64,000 nt of DNA. Origin: Ancistrus triradiatus (taxonomy: Eukaryota; Chordata; Actinopteri; Siluriformes; Loricariidae). Each line of letters starts with the position of its first letter. Positions within the stretch are counted from its first letter, which is position 1. Shown here in pieces: positions 1 through 12,400 of the stretch. The notes under the pieces were generated by a model that worked only from the letters and a program-made list of their open reading frames with translations, searched no databases and was not told where the DNA came from. The position numbers were made by a program, and so were the translations under genes. Where the stretch lies: the NCBI GenBank assembly GCA_025084515.1, contig JAJAGP010000211.1, positions 526,380 through 590,379 on the forward strand, in the 5' to 3' direction.

Positions 1-213
1 ATTCATTATATGAAGTCACCCAACTTGTCCTAACTCGGGTTCATTTGTGTCATCTGACAGAAAGCCAGCTTCTCTATAAGTGTTTCAATACACAGAACCA
101 AATTTCACACTTCACATTAAAGCCATTATTCTTTGATTTTCAAGTACAAACTACAAAAGTGCTTCAGAGTACACACAACCTTGACCTGTCCTACCTACGG
201 TACAGCACGTGTT
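1..213 (-). other. tcaim: TCAIM 3' UTR, continuing past the left edge
   Basis: This is sequence downstream of the TCAIM stop. I see no AATAAA or ATTAAA on the minus strand here, so the polyadenylation site should lie beyond the left edge of the window. Confidence 0.5.
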
Positions 214-473
214 TCAGGATTTGCTGCCCAACGACTCACACGGGGCATGTATCAGCCCTTCCAGTCCCAGGGGAATACATAGATCTCCGTCTTGCATGAC
301 AGAGTAGAAATGTGAGACACACAGATGGAGGCCCTGCATGTGAGGAGAACGCTCCTCCATCAAACGTCTGCAGCATGGGATCATCTGACTGCTGGAGACG
401 CTGGGCTCTTTTGGACAGGCTGCGCAGAGACAGTCCCAGCAGACAACTGGACACCACGTCCTCCTCTCTCAGC
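214..473 (-). CDS. tcaim: TCAIM last coding exon, apparent frameshift
   Basis: It opens in the frame LREEDVVSSCLLGLSLRSLSK. At an A run (409-412) the homology to TCAIM jumps to the next frame: KEPSVSSSQM, then VSHFYSVMQDGDLCIP, ending at TGA 214-216. One surplus A explains this. Without correction the frame reads 57 unrelated residues to a stop at 236-238. The acceptor is unusual: TGCAG is followed seven bases later by the in-frame AG|G that I chose. Confidence 0.82.
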
Positions 474-3400
474 CTCTAACCTGCAGGAACACACACAGAT
501 TTTACTGAAGAGAGAACAATATCATTCTACAGATGGAGATCTAGCTGAAAATGTTCAGGTGAAATTTTAATTCACACCTTTTGTATCTACTCCCAGAAGT
601 GCGATAGTGCCTTTTTCTCGAATATTGAGGTAAAGCTCACGCAAAAAGAGATCACTTGGGTTTTACTCTCCCTTCCAGATGTTCACTATCCAAAGTAGTG
701 AACACCCTTGTCTGAAATCTTTAGTTTCTTGATAATCTGACAGATGGATCAGACTCTATTACAAAAATTCGCTAGACCACCATCAAGGAGACCCAGGTTT
801 GAGTTCCTGTGGCAAGGGGGCTGTTTGGAAGATCGTCCCCCTGTGCTGCAACAGCAGCTAGGCCCTGCGATGGACTGGTGTCGCATCCAGAACACGCTTA
901 CATCTGCCCCCAATGAACCCCTGCCATGACCCTGACCAGGGTACTGGAGGTAAAAATTGATTGGGTGGGCTAGTGGGTATGAACCCTAGATATTTCATGC
1001 TTTGTCTGGTCAGCTTCATTTCATTTTGTTAATAAACATCCATTCCTGCATTTCAGGCCTGTAATTCTGCAACAATAAAAAGTTGAGATTGTAAAGCATT
1101 TACCAGATTGTAAATGTTGCCATTCCTTCTCACAACACTTAAAAGACTTTTTGGCACCAAGGACACTAAGTGATGAAGTGTTATTTTGTCCCAAGGTGTG
1201 CAACAGTATGGGGTTGTCATTGTCGCTTTTTACGTTTCAAAATTCTCCACACATTCTGTATTGGGGACAGATCAGGACTGCAGGCAGACCAGTCCAGTAC
1301 CCGTACCCTCTTCTTCAACAGTCATGCCGTTATTCAGCATGTGGTTTTGCATTTTCTTGTTGAAAAATGTACTGGCGTCCCTGGAAAAGATGTCCGATAT
1401 ATATACTGACATTTTTAAAATTCGTTTATGTTGCTCTAAAATCTCATTCTACTTTTCTGCATGAATGCTGCCATCACAGAAGTGTAAATGACCTTTGCCA
1501 AAGGCACTGACACAACCCCAGAGCCTGGCTTGTGGACTTGCTGATAACAGTCTGGATGGTTATTTTCATCTTTGGTTTGGAGCACATTGGTGTCACTTTC
1601 TTCCAAAAAAAGATCTGGAATACTGATCTGTTTGACCACAATACACGTTTCCACTATGTGATGGTCCATCCCAGATGCCGCCAAGCCCAGGTAAGTTGCC
1701 GCCACTTATGGATGCATTTTTTTTTTTTTGCACAGTGAAGATTTAAGTGGTATTTGTGATGTCCATGTAGTTATACCAGCTATTGATGATTGAGGGTTCT
1801 TGATACAGTGCTGTCTGAGGGATTGAAGATCACGGGTCTTCAGTTAGGTTTGTGCCCTTGTACTTTATGCAGTGACATTCATCTAGATTCGGCGAATTGT
1901 TTAATGCTATTATGCACTCCTGAGGGAGAAATATGCAAATCCCTTCTAATCTTTCTTTGAGGAACATTGTTGTTATTGAACATTTCAATAATTCTCTCAC
2001 ACATTTGCTGACAAACTAAAGATCCTCTGCCCATCTTTATTCCTTAAACACTCAGCCTTTTGTGGATACTGCTTTTGTACCAAATCATGATTACAATCAC
2101 CTGTTGAGGTCACCTGTTTAAAAATCACAATATTATTTAGTTTTTTCTTCTTTTTTTTTACCTCATTACTAGCCCTAAATTGCCCCCATCCCAACTTCTT
2201 TTTGGAATGTGTGGCAGGCCTGAAAAGCTGGAACAATTGTAAATTAACAAATGAAATGCAGTTGACCAGACAAAACATGAAATACCTTGGGCTCATTCTG
2301 TCTGTAATTAAATAAAATACATTATCCATACTGTCCCCAACTTTTTTCTGAATAGTCTTTGCAGTTTCCACAATTTGAAAGCAAATAAATGATTTAGAAT
2401 ACACTGACTGGTCCTTGCGTTGGAGACGTCTGCGAGCCTCCTGGGCGTTGCTCTGAAGGAAGTTCCGTAACTGAGCAGGATCACACATGGTGGGGATAGT
2501 GAAGTGGCCCATCTCATGTAGACTGGGAGTAGATCGGTCACTACAGTAAACATAACAGAACACAGAGCACAGCAAGGTATGGAGAGTTAAACTACTGTGA
2601 ATGTGGCAACTGTGGTTTGGGAACTGCACTACTGACAGATGGTTTAGGGTTCAAAACCTAAAGGGCCCAGCACTACTACTCTGCCAAAGTTGGTCCCTTT
2701 TTTCCTTCCGATACCGATACCTGAAATTCAAGTATCGGTCGATACCGAGTACCGATACCGAGTACCGATACCAACTCTTTCTAATTTAACTATGACATTT
2801 CATGTCTTTCATTCACTCACTCTTCTCTGTTTAATCCTGAACAGGATCGCGGAGTTTGTGTATGTGTGTGTGCGCATCTTATGATGGGCTCGCACCTCGT
2901 CTAGGGTTATGCCTGCCTTGCCCCTTATGCTGCCGGCTAGACACTGGCTCCGCCGCATTTAAACTTAATTATTATTTAAAACAATAAAAGTACACATTTT
3001 CTACTAGCCATTTTTTATGAACATTATCTAATCATCTAAAAACAATGGGCTTCACCAAGCTTTTCTTCTTCGCTCTATTACCCCCACTCATTGAGCATTG
3101 AGTGACATTGCAAAGAAGCAATCTGATAGGTCCGCTTGTGTATTCGAAGCACCGATTGGCTCTCACAGATGAGCGGCTCCGCAGGTCGAACCGCAGATAA
3201 AGTGTCCAAACTGCATAAAACCAAAAACACCTCACATAATGTTAAGGATTTATCACAGAATAAGGATAAATCAATAACTAAATTTTGAAGAAAAAAAAAA
3301 AAAGTCAGATAGAACCTTATAATTCCACGAGAAAGGGGACGATGTGCATCAGTAGCCTCTTCCTGGTCCTCTCTATCACCGATACTATGTGTAAGCGCCG

Positions 3401-6400
3401 TATCGGTGCAACACTAATTGAGTATAGTATGCATTAGGGCTGCAACAACGAATCGATAACATCGATAATAATCGATTATTAAAAGTGTCGATAACGAATT
3501 TCATTATCGATTCGTTGCGTCACATGATTTGTGTCCCCCCGCCTTATCATATCCGCTTACGTTACTTGCGGCACTTCGTCAACACTGGAAAAAAAACCCC
3601 GAGCGAGCTGAACGGAGCGAGGTGGAGCCGGCGCGGAATCTTCAAAATAAGTTAGCATTAAGAATTAAATAAATTCTACAAATGAAACATCACCGACACA
3701 GAGAAGAAGGTTCGGCTTAAGTCCTCAAAAGTGTAGGAGCACTGCACGCTTCACATAACAAATAATGTGTAACATGCAAGCTTTGCAAAAGTGATCTGAC
3801 CTGGCATGGGAGCACCCCGGTGCTGGTACAGCCCTCGAAACTGAAACAGGTTGCAGTCACCGATGAGGATGAAAGGAGCTCAACAACAGCGTAAGTCACC
3901 ACAATATCCCGAGTTTGTTCCGTTTGGAAGTGAGGAAACCTAACGGCGCACTCACACTATGCGAACGGGCACAGCTCGATAATGACAGTGATGGAGTTAA
4001 CAGAGACAGGTATCCTATATTGGCCAGGCTAGCCAAGTCCTATTTATGCATTCCTTGTACTTCAGCACTGTCTGAGCGTTTATTTTCTGCGGCAGGAAAT
4101 ATAGTATCTAAAAAGCGAGCCAGCTTTAGCCAGGAGCATGTTGACATGCTAACATTTTTGGCTTGTAATGCAAAGTTTCTAAAGAAAGAGCGTGAATGAG
4201 TTGTATGTAGTGTTTGCATCAGAGATGCACTTATTCTTCTTTATTGTTTAATTTGTTATTTTAATTTATTAATAAATTTAATTTATTATTATTCATTTAT
4301 TGTAAGAACTTATTTGTTCTGTTATTTAATGTTATATTTCTGAATAAAGACATGGAAAGGTTTTTTTTTTTTTAACCCGATTCATCGATTAATCGAAAAA
4401 AAAAAATCGACCAATTAATTGATTATTAAAATAATCGTTAGTTGCAGCCTTAGTATGCATGAAGAAGTTTCCATTAAAAAAAAAGAAAGTATCTGTATGC
4501 TGTCACTTATAATTCTTGGACAGAAAACACAAAAATCGGTATCAGCCAGTCATATGTTTAAAAAAAAAAAAAAAAAAAAGCCAAGAAGATTATACCAATA
4601 CTGTGTAAGTGCCAGTATCAGTACCTGCTTGGACTAGACCTTGCAGGTATGTATCACTTATAAACAGAAATAAAAATCTGTCTTTTAACTCTGCAGCCAA
4701 CAGCCAGTCAACACTGTGGACCCATGAGCAGATGAGGGTGTTAAAGTTACTTATGTTTGTGTGTGAGACTTTTTGGTTCTTATTCATAACAAGCTGTAAA
4801 TGGTGTTCGTAAGTATATGTGCCTGTCCTCTTATAAGTAGGACTGTTTTGTTTGTCCCCCACTACCAGCATATTCTCTCTAATCAATAACTATATAAACT
4901 GGTTCACATTCACTTGTTGAGTATCTAGCTGATCTTCCATGTTGTTCGTAATACTGTATTGGATTAGTAGATGCAGAGCAATTGTATTCTAACTTGGACT
5001 GTGATAGCCTAGCGGTTAAGGTACTGGACTATGGACCAGAAGGTCCAGGGTTCAAATCCCACCTCTGCCAAGCTCCCACTGTTGGGTCCTTGAGCAAGAC
5101 CCTTAACCCACAATTGCTTGGATTGTAAGATTGTATAAATTGTAAGTCGCTCTGGATAAGGGCGTCTGCTAAATGCTGTAAATGTAAATGTACTATCCTC
5201 TTAAGTGTTACGGCTTTCCCCTAGAGCGGGTCATAACAGTAATTATGGTGAATTTCCATAAACTGCAGTGGCATTAGGGATGCCGTGTAGATGGTAGTGT
5301 TTCATTTGTGTTTTCAGTGGTATCTCTGACACAATTACGTACTGTTTGCATGCTGTAGTGTGTGCGTCCTGTGATAATGTCATATTTACATTACAGTAGC
5401 TTTAAAAGACTGTGACTACGGTAATGTCCAGTCGGTTTTATTCCAGGAACCGTAAGGCTTCTGTTAAACTGTGCATACCTGTAATTATGATAAATTAGAT
5501 GCATTCTCTGTGAGACATGACAAAATTCCATATCCCTTATAGCAGCAGATATGAGATCCTGCTATGCTATTTTCGTGCAACACATCCACCCGTGAGGGAA
5601 GCTCTTGAGCGTGGTGCAAGTTTTTACATACAGTAAGAATTTCATTTAGTACAGAAATGTCATGTAGGACATAAACTGCTATTTTATTTTGTAATTTCCT
5701 TTGCACTCAGTGTGTCAAGCATAATGTAAAATATTTGTTTTTACTGATGCCACCTTTTTTGACATTTTTGCGTTATAGTGCTATGTCAAAGTTCACACAC
5801 AGAACTCGCAATCCTTTTTAAATCCATTAGGAAAAAATGGTTGGAGGGGGAAGCACTGATGACAGAAATCTCTCCCTCCTCCGGTCACAATTCCTCACAC
5901 ACTATATAGACAAATGTTTGTGGACATCCACAAATACTACATCCAAAACATTATTAGTATGGAGTCCCCCACCCCCACCTTTTCTGCTACAACAGTCTTT
6001 GTTCTTCTAAGAGGGCTTTCCTCTAGATTTTGGAACATGACTATGAGGATGACTTTGGATGTTAGACAATAAGCCCTGGCTCACTTTTGGGATTCCAGTG
6101 CATTTTCAACATTACTGATGAAGTTGAGGCCAAGGTTCTGTCCAGTTCTCAATCAAAGTTGGCAAAGCAATTCTCTATTAACTTTATTTAAGGACAGAAA
6201 GTTGATGAACTGACTTATTGGAAGCAGAAACCTACAAATATGTCATCTTGAGAGTCACTGGGGTATCAGTACGCCCCATTCTGTTGTCACTGTTTGTCTA
6301 TGGAGAATCCAGAAATGCATGGTTTATATTATATATGTGTTACAAGTGCTGAAATAGTAGAGCTTTTGTCTATATAGTGTATAATCATTGCAGAAAGCAT

Positions 6401-9400
6401 TTTTGTCCAGCTGACTTGAGATCTGCTGTTATATAACATATGCAGTGTTATATCACCATTAACCTCATAGCACCTATAATTGTACTGTACCAAGGGATAA
6501 TAATACTTAATCAAATAATTAACGGGATATATTCCAGGAGCCAGGCGGTGTCTGTATCACACAACACAGCTCTACATGGACACTTTTTTTTCTATAGAAA
6601 TAGCTTGAAGAGAATATAAAGCGACTGTCTTACTTTTCTAGGGTCATGGTGAGACCCTGCAGGCTGCGAGGGTGCAGGGCGAGTCGGTGAGGTACTAGTC
6701 TTCTGTGAAAGGTGTTGAGGGTGCTGTAATGCTCCTCCAACGGCATGACCAGACCCACACGCTCCCTATGGATCACCTGGATACCCCCTAACAGCAAACT
6801 GATGCGATCCTTTAGCCACTCTGTCTGCTGCAACAGTCTACAGTAACTAGGTAACCTCTCGAAGAGCTGCACAAACACAGATTACAAGGTTTCAACCTCT
6901 CTATTAATCTGATCGTTCCTGATTTTGGTAATAAAGAAGTTACAGTGGGGCAAAAAAGTATTTAGTCAGCCACTGATTGTGCAAGTTCTACTTAGAAAAA
7001 TGATTATCATCATAGGTACACTTCAACAATGAGAAACAAAATGAGATAAACAAATCCAGGAAATCACATTGTAGGATTTTTAAGGAATTTAATTGTAAAT
7101 CATGGTGGAAAATAAGTATTTGGTCACCCACAAACAAGCAAGATTTCTGGCTCTCACAGACCTGTAACTTCTTTAAGAAGCTCTTCTGTCCTCCACTCAT
7201 TACGTGTATTAATGGCACCTGTTTGATCTCGTTATCTGTATAATAGAAACCTGTCCACAGCCTCAAACTGTCAGACTCCAAACTCAACCAAAGACCAAAG
7301 AGCTGTCGAAGGACACCAGGAAGAAAATTGTAGACCTGCACCAGGCTGGGAAGAGTGAATCTACAATAGGCAAGCAGGTTGGTGTGAATAAATCAACTGT
7401 GGGAGCAATTGTAAGAAAATGGAAGACATACAAGACCACTGATAATCTCCCTTGATCTGGGGCCCCACGCAAGATCTCATCCTGTGGGGTCAAAATGATC
7501 ATGAGAACGGTGAGCAAAAGTCCCAGAACTACACGGAGGGACCTGATGAATGACCTGCAGAGAGCTGGGACCAAAGTAACAAGGTTACCATCAGTAACTC
7601 ACTATGCCGAGAGGGGCTTAGATCCTGCAGTGCCAGGCAGGTCTCTCTGCTTAAGCCAGTACACGTCCAGGCCTGCCGGAAGTTTGCCAGAGAGCATATG
7701 GATGATCCAGAAGAGGACTGGGAGAATATCATGTGGTATAATATCAGAACTTTTTGGTAAAAACTCAACTCGTCGTGTTTGGAGGAAGAAGAATGCGAAG
7801 TTGCATCCCAAGAACACCATACCTACTGTGAAGCATGGGGGTGGAAACCTCATGCATTGGGGCTGTTTTTCTGCAAAGGGGACAGGACGACTGATCCGTT
7901 TTAAGGCAAGAATGAACAAGGCCATGTATCGTGAGATTTTAAGCCAAAACCTCCTTCCATCAGTGAGAGCATTGAAGATGGAACGTGGCTGGGTCTTCCA
8001 GCATGACAATGATCCCAAACACACCGCTTGGGCAACAAAGGAATGGCTCCATACAAAGCATTTCAAGGTCCTGGAGTAGCCTAGCCAGTCTCCAGACCTC
8101 AGCCACATAGAAAATTTGTGGAGGGAGTTGAAAGTCCAAAACATCACTGCTCTAGAGGAGATCTGCATGGAGGAATGGTCCAAAATACCAGCTACAGTGT
8201 GTGCAAACCTGGTGAAGACTTACAGGAAATGTTTGACCTCTGTCATTGGCAACAAAGGTTATGTAACAAAATAATTGAGTTGAACTTTTGTTGTTGACCA
8301 AATACTTATTTTCCACCATAATTTACAATTAAATTATTTAAAAATCCTACACTGTGATTTCCTGGATTTTTTTTCCTCATCGTGTCTCTCATAGTTGAAG
8401 TGTACCTATGATGAAAATTACAGACCTCTCTCATCTTTATAAGTAGGAGAACTTGCACAATCAGTGGCTGACTAAATACTTTTTTGACCCACTGTATAGT
8501 AAGCCTAGGGCATTCGCGGGTTTTACTTTCACGGTTCTGATCCTCCATTGGTATTGCGTCATGCTCCTGTTTACCCAATACTACAATCTCTTGCCACTTT
8601 ATTAGATACACTGTCTTGCACTACCTTGTTTATAAATCCAAATAAGAAAAATCTGGGACAGTACAAAGGCAAAAAGAAACGATTACTTTGGCAAACGTTT
8701 GTCAAGCACTACAATATGGACTTACATTCACAAATGGCACTTAAAACTTCACTGTGCAAAAAAGAAGCCTTGTGTTACCCATGTCCAGATGCAGGATCAA
8801 CTTCTCTGGGCTCTGAGGAATCTAGGACGATCCAAAAAAATAAAAAAAACAGAGTGCTCTGGACCAAAGACGAAAAGGACCATCCAAACAGTTATCAGCA
8901 ACAAGTCCAAAAGGCAGGGTCTATCATGGTATGGGGTGGTGTCAGTGCCCTTCTCAAAGGTAATTCACACTTCTGAGATGGCAGCATTAATGCAGCAAAG
9001 TAAACTGAAATTTAGAGCAACATATGCTGCCTTCAAGGTGACATCTTTTCCATAGATGTCACGCATTTTCAACAAGACAATGCAAAACCACATTACAAAG
9101 GCATGGCTATGGAAAAAGATAGTACAGGTACTGGACTGTACAGTAGAAAATATGTGGAGAATTTTGAAACAAAAAATGCGACAACCCAGACCTCATACAG
9201 TTGTACACCTTAAGAGGTGTTTTCAGGAAGAAACGGACAAAAGAATACCTGAAACACTTCATTGCTTGGTATCCTCTGTGCCAAAAAGTGTGGCGAAAAT
9301 GAACGGCAACATTACGAACCGGTAAATGTTTTACCTTCCCAACTTTTTGGAACGTGTTGCAGCCTGAAATGTAGGAATGGATAAACAGTACCTCGACACT

Positions 9401-12400
9401 TGACCACCTAGAAACTCGTAGAATTTGGTTTTTGATGCTTTTTGACGAGAAGACAAATGTCTCAGCACTCTGTTTGTTCAGCACTCGACGCACTTGCTTA
9501 AACTTGTATGAGGCGAGACACATGACTAATTACAGCTGCACCGTGTAAGTCTCAAAATAGCTCCTGCTCAGTGCAGATCTCTGTTCCTCATGTTTTTTCT
9601 TTATATTCACATCTACAGTACAGCATTCTTAATGGAAATAAGTCACCACGGGTCCTAAGAAAGTTAGTGATAACAGCACACCAAAGGGAAAACAGTGAGA
9701 CAGTATGATACTCTCCTGCATATGCTTGCCAGCCAGCAGCCAGCTGAGCAGGAGCGCCCTTAGTTCGTCAGTGGACTAAGCATAATTTTCTTTTTTTTCA
9801 GTTTCAATACACTCAGTTTCAAAACACATCATGTTTGGCCTTCAAAAAGCCTTATGGAACAAACTAACAACAGGTACCACTGTATACAAATGAACAAAAC
9901 ATGAAATATCTTGGATTCGTGCTGCCTTTAATGATACAAAAGATGCACAAGACACAAGAAACACTGCGATTTTTTAATCTGCAATTTCCATACTGTCCCA
10001 ACTTTTTCTGATTTGAGGTTGTAGACTTTTCACATTAATAGCTTATAGTAAACGCAAGGAGAAATCATGACTAAATAATAGAAGAGAAAGGGGCAAAACA
10101 CATGCATTACCTTTGTCCACTGATGGTGCACATCCATTGTTCCCAGCATCACATGCCCTGAGGCATTCAATCCTGATTGGTCAGTAAAGACTATTGTGTA
10201 CCCTGTGTGGTAACAAAATGTCAACATGAGAGATCATGTGAACATAAGGGGCCAAGCAGGTGCTCTGGTCCATCTTGTCCACTTGTCTGTTTACAATGAC
10301 CAGGCAAAACATTAAAACGAGACACAGTCCCAAAAACAAATAACACCAGTTCTGTTCACCACAGAAAGCGCCTACAATGGGCATGAGCGTGTCAGAACTG
10401 GACCTTGGAGCAAAGGACAGCCAACTGAGCTGATGAGTGCTGTGGCAGGTGCAGTGCCACCAGTATGTGCGTAGAAGCCAAGCTGGTGGAGGGAGTGTGA
10501 TACTCTAGGTAATGTTCTGCTGGGAAACTCTGGGTACAGGCATGTGTGTGGATGTTAATTTGACGCAAAACACATATCTAAACATGGTTATGGACCAGGT
10601 GATCATTGTGTATAGCAAAAACAATCATGTACCATTAATACGTCTGCACGCACACTACCTCTGAGATTGAGCACAGCCTCTGGGTTCTGTAAAGAGAGGC
10701 GGTTCAGGCTCTGCAGCTGACTGTGCCGATGTGTCACTCCCCAACTGCGCTGCCACCTGCAGGACAGAGGAACATGTACCATCTTTTCAAAAGACTCAAC
10801 TTTGTCAATACCCAGTCTCTCCATATAGTAATGCTGATGAGGAACATGCTCTGTCCATGAGCTAGGTTTTTGTTCTCGTCCTACTAGAACGAGAGCTGAC
10901 CTGATATCAAGCACGCCCAGTTTCTCAATAAGCTCTCTCTTCAGTCTCTTCAGCTCTGCTCGTCTGGGCATGCTGGCATTCTGCTTTTTTGTGGCCTCTG
11001 GTTCATTGTTCCTCAACCAAAGACTGCAACAGGGGAGAAGCATGTTAAATCATGCATTAGGTACTAGCTCTTGATTACACAACATTCATTTACCAAGATG
11101 TGAAAATCCAGAAAATCACAAGTAAGATATTAAGTGGCTGATAGGAACATTAATGAGATTTTTTTCTGTTGCACTACACTAATCTCTGTTCTTACAAGCA
11201 ATCCATTCTCAAATAATTGTACAGTCAACACTCATTATCCAAACGTGCCTCTCTCCAGGTTCTCTGCTCTCAAGGCCGTTTTGTTTCTAGCACTCAAGGA
11301 CAGCACATAAACAAAAAACCCCCCAAAAAAAACATTACCTCACTATATCCCCTGAATAAAATGAAAGTACAGGTATGCACCATTTAACAACCGCATTACA
11401 TTCTGTGAAACAGGTCACTGACCAGACATTACTAGATTGGCCAGTGACCGGAATAGGCTCACCGGAATCTGAATCAGTTCACCAGTCACGGCCGATCAGT
11501 CTCTGTGCCGGTCACATGTAACTTGTGCATCACGTGGCAGCGGCACAAACACAGCCACAAATAAACAGCGCAGTGCTTTTAGTAACCTTAATTCAGAATT
11601 CAATTCATGTGTGTAGCCTACAGAGCTCTAAACATCACTCAGCTGCTCGCGGTTTGTTTATGAGATCGCTGCTGGCGTATGTTAATGAGGAGGAAGTGTT
11701 AGACTTCAATTGTGTTTTGAGCGCTACTTAGTCAACTAAATAGTCTCCCTAAACAGCATAGTACTAAAGAGGGGCTAGGGATCCATTTTGGACACAGTCA
11801 TATCTTCAGTGTGGAAGCTCTTCAGACCGTGCTGTTTCCAATACATGGATGACGAAAAGAAGCCGCTGATGAGCAACTTCTAAAACGTTGGGAACAACGA
11901 ATTTGGTAAGATGTTTCGAGCAGCATCATCCCACTGAATATGTGGAAGTGATAAAACAAAATAAAAAATAAAAAATAAAAGCAAAGAGGTTAAAGTTAAA
12001 GCTAGTGAGAGCACAAAGTCAGGCACAAGCCAGCAGCCCCTGCCATCTTTCTTTAGTAATGAAAAGTTTCCAGCAAAAAACTTGTTGAAAAAAATCTTTC
12101 TGTATGATGTAATTTATAATTCTTAGACATTCTTGATATACGCGTATTGAACAGGCCAAGAAAATTGCAATGAGTATATCTCTAGACATTATCATAGCTA
12201 CAGTCTTTTTATGCTACTGTAATGAAAATATACAGGGCATTTCCACACAGAGACTCGCACACTAACAATATGTAAATGCATTGGAGATACAGCTGAGTGA
12301 TTGAAACGACTGATACTTTTGACAGAAGCCAAATTGCATTGATAGACATTTTTATGAACAACTCAGAAGATCAGCCTGATGAAAGAGACTCATCCAGTGA

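Noticed and set aside
1997..2629. A 210-codon minus-strand open frame
   Set aside because: Only 2409-2540 is TCAIM exon 9. The rest reads through introns and Tc1 sequence by chance.
3915..4199. Domesticated ZBED-like host gene
   Set aside because: Terminal repeats and exact target duplications show an ordinary truncated hAT copy; the catalytic region is missing.
4996..5070. Possible tRNA gene (also at the other SINE copies)
   Set aside because: Box A and box B are present but no paired acceptor stem is visible and the sequence continues into a SINE body.
7602..8183. A 193-codon minus-strand open frame
   Set aside because: It is the antisense of the Tc1 transposase on the plus strand, which has all family motifs.
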